Source of the DNA: Ridgeia piscesae
Taxonomy: Eukaryota > Annelida > Polychaeta > Sabellida > Siboglinidae
Assembly (NCBI GenBank): GCA_025642075.2
Contig: JAODUO010001628.1
Location: 1 to 64,000, forward strand
Length of the DNA: 64,000 bases
Reading direction: 5' to 3'
The notes beneath the pieces were generated by a model, which saw only the letters and a program-made list of their open reading frames with translations, did no database searches and was not told where the DNA came from. The position numbers and the translations under genes were made by a program. Positions 57,001 to 64,000 of this stretch are shown here, piece after piece (the first letter of the stretch is position 1; every line of letters starts with the position of its first letter).

Positions 57001-60000
57001 GTCTTGTTGTAGGCTGACTTGGTGTACTTGACACTTTGTCTTGTTGTAGGCTGACTTAATGTACTTGACACTTTGTCTTGTTGTAGGCTGACTTAATGTA
57101 CTTGACACTTTGTCTTGTTGTAGGCTGACTTGGTGTACTTGACACTTTGTCTTGCTGTAGGCTGACTTGGTGTACTTGACACTTTGTCTTGTTGTAGGCT
57201 GACTTAATGTACTTGACACTTTGTCTTGTTGTAGGCTGACTTAATGTACTTGACACTTTGTCTTGCTGTAGGCTGACTTAATGTACTTGACACTTTGTCT
57301 TGTTGTAGGCTGACTTGGTGTACTTGACACTTTGTCTTGTTGTAGGCTGACTTAATGTACTTGACACTTTGTCTTGTTGTAGGCTGACTTGGTGTACTTG
57401 ACACTTTGTCTTGTTGTAGGCTGACTTAATGTACTTGACACTTTGTCTTGCTGTAGGCTGACTTGGTGTACTTGACACTCTGTCTTGTTGTAGGCTGACT
57501 TGGTGTACTTGACACTTTGTCTTGTTGTAGGCTGACTTAATGTACTTGACACTTTGTCTTGTTGTAGGCTGACTTGGTGTACTTGACACTTTGTCTTGTT
57601 GTAGGCTGACTTAATGTACTTGACACTTTGTCTTGTTGTAGGCTGACTTGGTGTACTTGACACTTTGTCTTGTTGTAGGCTGACTTAATGTACTTGACAC
57701 TTTGTCTTGTTGTAGGCTGACTTAATGTACTTGACACTTTGTCTTGTTGTAGGCTGACTTGGTGTACTTGACACTTTGTCTTGCTGTAGGCTGACTTGGT
57801 GTACTTGACACTTTGTCTTGTTGTAGGCTGACTTAATGTACTTGACACTTTGTCTTGTTGTAGGCTGACTTGGTGTACTTGACACTTTGTCTTGCTGTAG
57901 GCTGACTTAATGTACTTGACACTTTGTCTTGTTGTAGGCTGACTTGGTGTACTTGACACTTTGTCTTGTTGTAGGCTGACTTGGTGTACTTGACACTTTG
58001 TCTTGTTGTAGGCTGACGTGGTGTACTTGAGACTCTGTCTTGCTGTAGGCTGACTTCGTGTACTTGAGACTCTGTCTTGCTGTAGGCTGACTTAATGTAC
58101 TTGAGACTCTGTCTTGCTGTAGGCTGACTTTGTGTACTTGACACTCTGTCTTGTTGTAGGCTGACTTGGTGTACTTCACACTTTGTCTTGCTGTAGGCTG
58201 ACTTGATGTACTTAACACTTTGTTTTTGCAGTAGGCTGACTTAATGTACTTGAGACTCTGTCTTGCTGTAGGCTGACTTAATGTACTTGAGACTCTGTCT
58301 TGCTGTAGGCTGACTTTGTGTACTTGACACTCTGTCTTGCTGTAGGCTGACTTAATGTACTTGAGACTCTGTCTTGCTGTAGGCTGACTTTGTGTACTTG
58401 ACACTCTGTCTTGCTGTAGGCTGACTTGGTGTACTTCACACTTTGTCTTGCTGTAGGCTGACTTGATGTACTTAACACTTTGTTTTTGCTGTAGGCTGAC
58501 TTAATGTACTTGAGACTCTGTCTTGCTGTAGGCTGACTTAATGTACTTGAGACTCTGTCTTTAACAAGATTTAACAAGATTTAACAAGATTTAACAAGAT
58601 TGCCACCTAGAGGTTCAACTCTAGATGGCAGGTGGACTAGGAAGCCATTTGGCGTATCGAGAGTCCAACCTATCTATCTAAGTATACCCCTTAGGTATAT
58701 GTCGATTTTATTTAAAAATATATTAACACTACCAGCACACAACCAGCTGATAATCTGTTCCATTCGTTTACTGTTCTTTGAGAAAATGAAAATGTTCTAA
58801 TATCTAGTCTACACTGCTTCTTTGCTAATGTAACTCCATGTCCTCTAGTCTTTCTCTCTTCCTTGATTGTGAAAAAAATATTTCTTTCAATATTTTCATA
58901 CCCATTCAATATTTTAAACACCTCTATCTGATCTCCTCTCAATCTTCTGGTTTCTAGTGTTGTTAAACCACATTCTTTTAGACGCATTTCATAACTAATA
59001 TTCCTGAGTTTGGGTATCATTTTGTTTGCTCTCCTTTATACTCTTTCTAGCATATCAATATCCTTCTTGCGATATGGCCTCCATGCTTGTATACAATATT
59101 CTCAGTGAGGCTTAACTATTGTTTTATACAGCGGTATTATTAGTTAATATTAGTATTATTAGTTAGTCTGGCTATAGGGTGATGTAATGTACTTGACACT
59201 TTGTCTTGCTGTAGGCTGACTTAATGTACTTGAGACTCTGTCTTGTTGTAGGCTGACTTAATGTACTTGAGACTCTGTCTTGTTGTAGGCTGACTTAATG
59301 TACTTGAGACTCTGTCTTGTTGTAGGCTGACTTAATGTACTTGAGACTCTGTCTTGTTGTAGGCTGACTTAATGTACTTGAGACTCTGTCTTGTTGTAGG
59401 CTGACTTAATGTACTTGAGACTCTGTCTTGTTGTAGGCTGACTTAATGTACTTGAGACTCTGTCTTGCTGTAGGCTGACTTAATGTACTTGAGACTCTGT
59501 CTTGCTGTAGGCTGACTTAATGTACTTGAGACTCTGTCTTGCTGTAGGCTGACTTAATGTACTTGAGACTCTGTCTTGCTGTAGGCTGACTTAATGTACT
59601 TGAGACTCTGTCTTGCTGTAGGCTGACTTAATGTACTTGAGACTCTGTCTTGCTGTAGGCTGACTTAATGTACTTGAGACTCTGTCTTGCTGTAGGCTGA
59701 CTTAATGTACTTGAGACTCTGTCTTGCTGTAGGCTGACTTAATGTACTTGAGACTCTGTCTTGCTGTAGGCTGACTTAATGTACTTGAGACTCTGTCTTG
59801 CTGTAGGCTGACTTAATGTACTTGAGACTCTGTCTTGCTGTAGGCTGACTTAATGTACTTGAGACTCTGTCTTGTTGTAGGCTGACTTAATGTACTTGAG
59901 ACTCTGTCTTGCTGTAGGCTGACTTAATGTACTTGAGACTCTGTCTTGCTGTAGGCTGACTTAATGTACTTGAGACTCTGTCTTGCTGTAGGCTGACTTA

Positions 60001-60972
60001 ATGTACTTGAGACTCTGTCTTGTTGTAGGCTGACTTAATGTACTTGAGACTCTGTCTGGCTGTAGGCTGACTTAATGTACTTGATACTCTGTCTGGCTGT
60101 ACGCTGACTTAATGTACTTGATACTCTGTCTTGTTGTAGGCTTACTTAATGTACTTGATACTCTGTCTTGTTGTAGGCTGACTTAATGTACTTGAGACTT
60201 TGTCTGGCTGTAGGCTGACTTAATGTACTTGAGACTCTGTCTGGCTGTAGGCTGACTTAATGTACTTGAGACTCTGTCTGGCTGTAGGCTGACTTAATGT
60301 ACTTGAGACTCTGTCTGGCTGTAGGCTGACTTAATGTACTTGAAGGGACTTCTGTCTTGTCTTTTTAGGCTGACTTAATGTACTTAAGACTTTGTCTGGC
60401 TGTAGGCTGACTTAATGTACTTGAGACTCTGTCTTGCTGTAGGCTGACTTAATGTACTTGAGACTCTGTCTGGCTGTAGGCTGACTTAATGTACTTGAGA
60501 CTCTGTCTGGCTGTAGGCTGACTTAATGTACTTGAGATTCTGTCTGGCTGTAGGCTGACTTAATGTACTTAAGACTTTGTCTGGCTGTAGGCTGACTTAA
60601 TGTACTTGAGACTCTGTCTTGCTGTAGGCTGACTTAATGTACTTGAGACTTTGTCTGGCTGTAGGCTGACTTAATGTACTTGAGACTTTGTCTGGCTGTA
60701 GGCTGACTTAATGTACTTAAGACTTTGTCTGGCTGTAGGCTGACTTGGTGTACGTGAGACTTGACTTGACCACCTACCATGACGTGCTTCTGTACTGGCG
60801 CACCCGCTGTCTACCCCCGACGTCGCACGGCACCCTCAGCGTGCTGGGTGTGTTCCCGCTGAAGGATGTGTTCCACTACCTTCAATACTACAGCCTGCCT
60901 GTCGTCGTCGCCCTACTCACACCTGTCATCAGGTTACTGGCAGCACTGAGACAGGTGTATCGCACCAGATGA
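41874..60972 (+). CDS. Unrecognised four-pass membrane protein, seven-exon model
   Basis: Joined as 41874-42006, 42155-42277, 49510-49716, 50907-51046, 53995-54155, 54934-55051 and 60739-60972: 1116 nt, 371 residues, all junctions GT-AG and all phases consistent. A second 5' model begins at ATG 41971 and reads unspliced to 42277 (388 residues). The order is: N-terminal helix with ENMITRLKQSLEQQLDQEV; a second helix; membrane segment 1 (about 131-151, VISLILTCCGLVVMTTLTFM); a loop with an N-glycosylation site (NET, Asn about 183); segment 2 (about 217-237); segment 3 (about 256-276); an acidic and amphipathic region; segment 4 (about 347-364); and a short basic tail. No family was recognised, so no function is offered. 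It lies head to head with CENP-H. Confidence 0.82.
42065..42130. repeat. 18-bp repeat, three to four copies
   Basis: A unit with CGTGACAGTCACACCCC. In one 5' model it is coding (TPRDSH repeated). In the other it lies in a 148-bp intron. The unit length keeps frame either way. Confidence 0.85.
42155..42277 (+). CDS. Membrane-protein gene, exon 2 (helix region)
   Basis: Codes VAPLRENMITRLKQSLEQQL and on to RLRMTPG. This part is common to both 5' models. Donor ACACCAG|gtgagt, phase 1. The acceptor cacacctgacag applies only in the spliced model. Confidence 0.8.
42355..47090. repeat. 33-bp minisatellite, about 143 copies
   Basis: A unit with ACTATGTCACTGTCTCATGT. It is very homogeneous between 43140 and 46400. 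The first 800 bp mix 30-bp (ACTATG lost) and TGTGG/TGAGG variants. The 11-codon period keeps one frame open for hundreds of codons (YYVTVSCSYLS repeated), an artefact. It starts about 80 bp after the exon 2 donor. Confidence 0.98.
47100..48215 (+). mobile_element. Non-LTR retrotransposon fragment, endonuclease part only
   Basis: Broken plus-strand frames code endonuclease-type sequence: NIQSINAKLNKIEVF, GGLIVYIQSQYKYK, IIGNIYRPPR, IIAGDFNINLLK, TFPTRFSSLNGTLIDLFC, then DHHPYF in a shifted frame, and a linker (KYSQWITNGILKSIKYRDNL). The reverse transcriptase is absent. The fragment runs straight into the 37-bp array at about 48220. It differs in sequence from the element at 38320-41850. It lies in intron 2 of the membrane-protein gene. 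Confidence 0.85.
48220..48800. repeat. 37-bp minisatellite sharing the exon 3 acceptor sequence
   Basis: About 16 copies with GGGACCATGCTACTGTATGG and ATTATTGTTAA. The join TTAAG|GGACCGTGCT of the unit matches the splice junction of exon 3 at 49509/49510. Confidence 0.92.
48801..49509. repeat. 19-bp minisatellite running into the exon 3 acceptor
   Basis: About 37 copies of GGGACCATGTTTTTGTTAA, a shortened form of the preceding 37-bp unit. The last copy supplies the acceptor tgtttatgttaag directly. There is no unique intron sequence between array and exon. Confidence 0.95.
49510..49716 (+). CDS. Membrane-protein gene, exon 3 (membrane segment 1)
   Basis: Enters in phase 1 (Gly split across the junction). 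Codes TVLKEKQHQLTRLHQAAKSR, a helix, then the hydrophobic segment after MRLSRRD. Donor TACATG|gtcagt, phase 1. Confidence 0.88.
49748..50085. repeat. 32-bp minisatellite, about 10 copies
   Basis: A unit with TGGTGACACCAACACTCCCA, some copies shortened. It begins about 30 bp after the exon 3 donor. Confidence 0.95.
50117..50746. mobile_element. piggyBac-like MITE flanked by TTAA
   Basis: TTAA at 50117-50120 is followed by CCAATTAGCACTCAG. The other end is CTGAGTGCTAATGGG followed by TTAA (50743-50746). The inverted repeats differ at one base, and the TTAA duplication is the piggyBac signature. The interior of 622 bp is AT-rich with no transposase frame. It sits in intron 3 of the membrane-protein gene. 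Confidence 0.75.
50907..51046 (+). CDS. Membrane-protein gene, exon 4 (inter-membrane loop)
   Basis: Acceptor gataatttcag, donor ATCATT|gtaagg. It enters in phase 1 and leaves in phase 0. Codes KLLENLVYHFKVVSLFHLQH and GDNETF with a glycosylation sequon. A short GGGA/GGCA-rich tract (51050-51110) follows the donor. Confidence 0.87.
51230..53870. repeat. 34-bp minisatellite with 306-bp higher-order repeat
   Basis: About 77 copies with TAATACAACCTGTGGTACTT. Variants GGCATCTTTC, GGAATCTTCAT and GGCACCTTCAA recur in fixed order. The marker TTCAATGGCATC appears at about 52381, 52687 and 52993, so nine units (306 bp) form a higher-order repeat present three times. Confidence 0.96.
53995..54155 (+). 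CDS. Membrane-protein gene, exon 5 (membrane segment 2)
   Basis: Acceptor cctatcatacctag, donor ATATG|gtgagt. It enters in phase 0 and leaves in phase 2. Codes NDVHVTFDVTALWPTLTYQL, then the hydrophobic VCVYVAGISTLMYYL and the basic FTRSKLTPRRIKI, suggesting a cytosolic basic loop between segments 2 and 3. Confidence 0.88.
54170..54740. repeat. 17-bp minisatellite, about 33 copies
   Basis: A unit of the form ACAGTGTCACACACAGG, starting about 15 bp after the exon 5 donor. A block of about 130 bp near 54250-54350 recurs near 54430-54520. Confidence 0.93.
54934..55051 (+). CDS. Membrane-protein gene, exon 6 (membrane segment 3)
   Basis: Acceptor gtgtatgttgcag, donor CACTTG|gtacgt. It enters in phase 2 and leaves in phase 0. 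Codes VSLLVVLGLWTTMVLYLLVQ followed by AQRLEERIEVTVHAFSHHL. Confidence 0.88.
55089..58560. repeat. 37-bp minisatellite made of the exon 7 acceptor, left block
   Basis: About 94 copies. Each contains tcttgttgtag|GCTGACTTGG, or the TTAATG variant, which is the real 3' splice site and exon start at 60738/60739. The array starts only 37 bp after the exon 6 donor. A 17-unit (629-bp) higher-order repeat is visible: variant order at about 56279-56855 recurs at 56908-57484. Confidence 0.97.
58561..59166 (-). mobile_element. Truncated non-LTR retrotransposon 3' end inserted in the array
   Basis: On the minus strand a reading frame (59020-58712) codes the end of a reverse-transcriptase protein: MIPKLRNISYEMRLKECGLT, then RLRGDQIEVFKILNG and RTVNEWNRLS. 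The 3' end is four copies of ATTTAACAAG (58561-58600), as in CR1/L2-type elements that end in short repeats. The element is 5' truncated at about 59166. The 37-bp array continues on both sides, so it inserted after the array had formed. Confidence 0.88.
59167..60738. repeat. 37-bp minisatellite made of the exon 7 acceptor, right block
   Basis: About 42 copies, nearly all of the TTAATGTACTTGAGACTCTG form with CTTGCTGTAG, CTTGTTGTAG and CTGGCTGTAG endings. The final copy, ctggctgtag, is the working acceptor of exon 7; its exon side reads GCTGACTTGGTGTACGTGAG. Confidence 0.97.
60739..60972 (+). CDS. Membrane-protein gene, last exon (membrane segment 4)
   Basis: Enters in phase 0 with ADLVYVRLDLTTYHDVLLYW. 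It goes on through VLGVFPLKDVFHYLQYYSLP to the hydrophobic VVVALLTPVIRLLAAL and ends with the basic RQVYRTR. Stop TGA at 60970-60972. Its first eight codons are shared with the adjoining array. Confidence 0.9.
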   Translation, partial: ADLVYVRLDLTTYHDVLLYWRTRCLPPTSHGTLSVLGVFPLKDVFHYLQYYSLPVVVALLTPVIRLLAALRQVYRTR

Positions 60973-60974
60973 CC

Positions 60975-63490
60975 CGCCTCATGACACCCGTGTATGATAC
61001 ATATAAAGAGAGACAAAACTTGTGACAACTGTGTGTGACACATATAACTAGAGAGTAAACACGTGACAATTGAGTGTGATACATATAATGAGAGACACAC
61101 CTTGTGACAATTGTGTGCGATACATATAACGAGAGACACACCTCGTGACAATTGTGTGTGATACATATAAAGAGAGACAAACCATGTGACAAATGTGTGT
61201 GATACATATAAAGAGAGACAAACTTTGTGACAACTGTGTGTGATACATAAAGAGAGACAAACCTTGTGACAACTGTGTGTGATACATATAAGACACGTGT
61301 GAACATATAAGAAACAAACCTTGTGACAATGTGTGTGATACATATAAAGAGAGACAAACCTTGTGACAATGTGTGTGATACATATAACAGAGAGACAAAC
61401 CTTGTGACAACTGTGTGTGATACATATAAAGAGAGACAAACCTTGTGACAATGTGTGTGATACATATAAAGAGAGACAAACCTTGTGACAACTGTGTGTG
61501 ATACATATAAAGAGAGACAAACCTTGTGACAATTGTGTGTGATACATATAAAGAGAGACAAACCTCGTGACAATTGTGTGTGATACATATACCGAGAGAC
61601 AAACCTCGTGACAATTGTGTGTGATACATATAAAGAGAGACAAACCATGTGACAATTGTGTGTGATACATATAACGAGAGACAAACCTTGTGACAACTGT
61701 GTGTGATACATATAAAGAGAGACAAACCTCGTGACAATTGTGTGTGATACATATAAAGAGAGACAAACCTTGTGACAATTGTGTGTGATACATATAACGA
61801 GAGACAAACCTTGTGACAATTGTGTGTGATACATATAAAGAGAGACAAACCTCGTGACAATTGTGTGTGATACATATAACGAGAGACAAACCTTGTGACA
61901 ATTGTGTGTGATACATATAAAGAGAGACAAACCTTGTGACAATTGTGTGTGATACATATACCGAGAGACAAACCTTGTGACAATTGTGTGTGATACATAT
62001 AAAGAGAGACAAACCTTGTGACAATTGTGTGTGATACATATAAAGAGACAAACCATGTGACAACTGTGTGTGATACATATAAGAGAGACAAACCTTGTGA
62101 CAATGTGTGTGATACATATAGAGAGACAAACCTTGTGACAATTGTGTGTGATACATATAAGAGAGACAAACCTTGTGACAATTGTGTGTGATACATATAA
62201 GAGAGACAAACCATGTGACAATGTGTGTGATACATATAAAGAGAGACAAACCTTGTGACAATTGTGTGTGATACATATAAAGAGAGACAAACCTGTGACA
62301 ACTGTGTGTGATACATATAACGAGAGACAAACCTGTGACAATGTGTGTGATACATATAAGAGAGACAAACCTGTGACAATGTGTGTGATACATATACGAG
62401 AGACAAACCATGTGACAACTGTGTGTGATACATATAAGAAACAAACCTTGTGACAATGTGTGTGATACATATAAGAGAGACAAACCTTGTGACAACTGTG
62501 TGTGATACATAAAGAGAGACAAACCTTGTGACAACTGTATGTGATACATATAAAGAGAGACAAACCTTGTGACAATTGTGTGTGATACATATACCGAGAG
62601 ACAAACCATGTGACAACTGTGTGTGATACATATACCGAGAGACAAACCATGTGACAACTGTGTGTGATACATATAAAGAGAGACAAACCATGTGACAACT
62701 GTGTGTGATACATATAAAGAGAGACAAACCATGTGACAACTGTGTGTGATACATATAAGAGAGACAAACCTTGTGACAATGTGTGTGATACATATAAGAG
62801 AGACAAACCTTGTGACAACTGTGTGTGATACATATAACGAGAGACAAACCTTGTGACAACTGTGTGTGATACATATAAAGAGAGACAAACCTTGTGACAA
62901 TTGTGTGTGATACATATAACGAGAGACAAACCATGTGACAACTGTGTGTGATACATATACCGAGAGACAAACCATGTGACAACTGTGTGTGATACATATA
63001 AAGAGAGACAAACCATGTGACAACTGTGTGTGATACATATAAAGAGAGACAAACCATGTGACAACTGTGTGTGATACATATACTGAGAGACAAACCATGT
63101 GACAACTGTGTGTGATACATATAATGACATACAAACCTTGTGACAAATGTGTGTGATACATATAATGAGAGACAAACCTTGTGACAACTGTGTGTGATAC
63201 ATAAAGAGAGACAAACCTTGTGACAACTGTGTGTGATACATATAATGACATACAAACCTTGTGACAAATGTGTGTGATACATATAATGAGAGACAAACCT
63301 TGTGACAACTGTGTGTGATACATAAAGAGAGACAAACCTTGTGACAACTGTATGTGATACATATAATGAGACAAACCTTGTGACAACTGTGTTTGATACA
63401 TATAACGAGAGATAAACCTTGTGACAACTGTGTGTGATACATATAAAGAGACAAACCTCGTGACAACTGTGTGTGATACATATAAAGAGA
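60975..63490. repeat. 41-bp minisatellite in the 3' UTR, about 60 copies
   Basis: A unit with GTGTGATACATATAAAGAGA. The first degenerate copy begins within three bases of the stop codon. Copies vary in AAAGAGAG, ACGAGAG and CCGAGAG and in length. Three overlapping minus-strand frames of over 850 codons are artefacts of the period. Confidence 0.96.
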
Positions 63491-64000
63491 CACGCCTTTG
63501 TGGTCGCACTGGTAAGCAGACGTGTTGACTCAAGTCGCTTTAGTAACTTACGTCTGGACTTAGACTCAAGTTCAGTTGGTGATTCGTGCACTCTTGCCTG
63601 TGTCAATGTGTGACTTGATTGAATAATCATGCAAAACGTGGTTTTAATGTAATGTCATTAGTATCCAGCTATAACAATGTTCTCCCTATGTCCGATGTGG
63701 TGCTATGAATTTTTGATTATTTTGAGGCACAAACACTAGACTTATACATCTAATTCTAATTACCAACTGTAGCAAGATTGCCTTAAGATTGACCATTCAA
63801 ATTGCACACTGATCACACTTACAGGTATAATCAATAATGGTGTGATGCCTATAATTAGCATTGTTAGTATATATATAGCATTCTTGGCTAATAAAATATA
63901 TTTTCCTAAAATAAGTGAAGCACGCTTACTAAGCTTGATCTTGACATGTCTGTGTTGATCGTGTTTATTTCAGCTTCTTTCTCATACAGAATGTCTCCTG
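63491..64000. other. Unassigned 3' flank
   Basis: Unique AT-rich sequence. An AATAAA at 63890-63895 could be the poly-A signal of the membrane-protein gene if its transcript crosses the 41-bp array. At the very end, tgtttatttcag (to 63973) resembles an acceptor, but too little follows to judge. Confidence 0.4.

Noticed and set aside
60888..63630. Three overlapping minus-strand frames of 854-881 codons
   Set aside because: A 41-bp repeat read in all three frames; it overlaps the last exon and 3' UTR of the plus-strand gene.
63962..64000. Possible acceptor and start of another gene's exon
   Set aside because: Only about 27 bases follow tgtttatttcag, too few to test a frame.

Overview
The window is animal nuclear DNA. 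Coding sequence is split into short exons with GT-AG introns. There are non-LTR retrotransposon relics, hAT-like and piggyBac-like DNA elements, and about two thirds of the sequence (roughly 43 kb by my count) is tandem repeat. An invertebrate is likely; I cannot name the species.

Two genes were rebuilt by hand from splice sites and reading phase, and neither is visible as a long ORF. (1) On the minus strand, 34155 down to 3362, eight exons join in phase into a 298-residue protein. Its C-terminus carries the conserved block of CENP-H, an inner-kinetochore (CCAN) subunit. (2) On the plus strand, about 41874 to 60972, exons join in phase into a protein of about 371-388 residues with four predicted membrane segments and a coiled-coil N-terminal part. 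I do not recognise its family. The two genes lie head to head, with about 7.7 kb between their starts.

Layout: 1-3361, flank 3' of CENP-H with 24-bp, 27-bp and 5-bp arrays. 3362-34155, CENP-H, whose introns hold arrays of 56, 32, 48, 21, about 58, 29, 21, 21, 26, 2 and 47/49 bp, plus two hAT-like elements in intron 1. 34366-36782, a third inverted-repeat element carrying a decayed transposase-like reading frame. 36783-38320, AT-rich sequence without a gene. 38320-41850, a decayed non-LTR retrotransposon on the minus strand. 41869-60972, the membrane-protein gene with arrays of 33, 37/19, 32, 34, 17 and 37 bp in its introns, two more retrotransposon fragments and a piggyBac-like MITE. 60975-63490, a 41-bp array starting just after its stop codon. 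63490-64000, unassigned.

The most striking feature is that several arrays were built from the gene's own splice junctions. At five exon edges the repeat unit contains the splice-site AG or GT together with the first or last bases of the adjoining exon. The edges are the CENP-H exon 7 acceptor, exon 7 donor and exon 8 acceptor, and the plus gene's exon 3 and exon 7 acceptors. CENP-H intron 7 consists of almost nothing but amplified copies of its own two ends. The plus gene's last intron holds well over 100 copies of its own 3' splice site. Almost all the long ORFs in the window are products of these arrays and are not genes.
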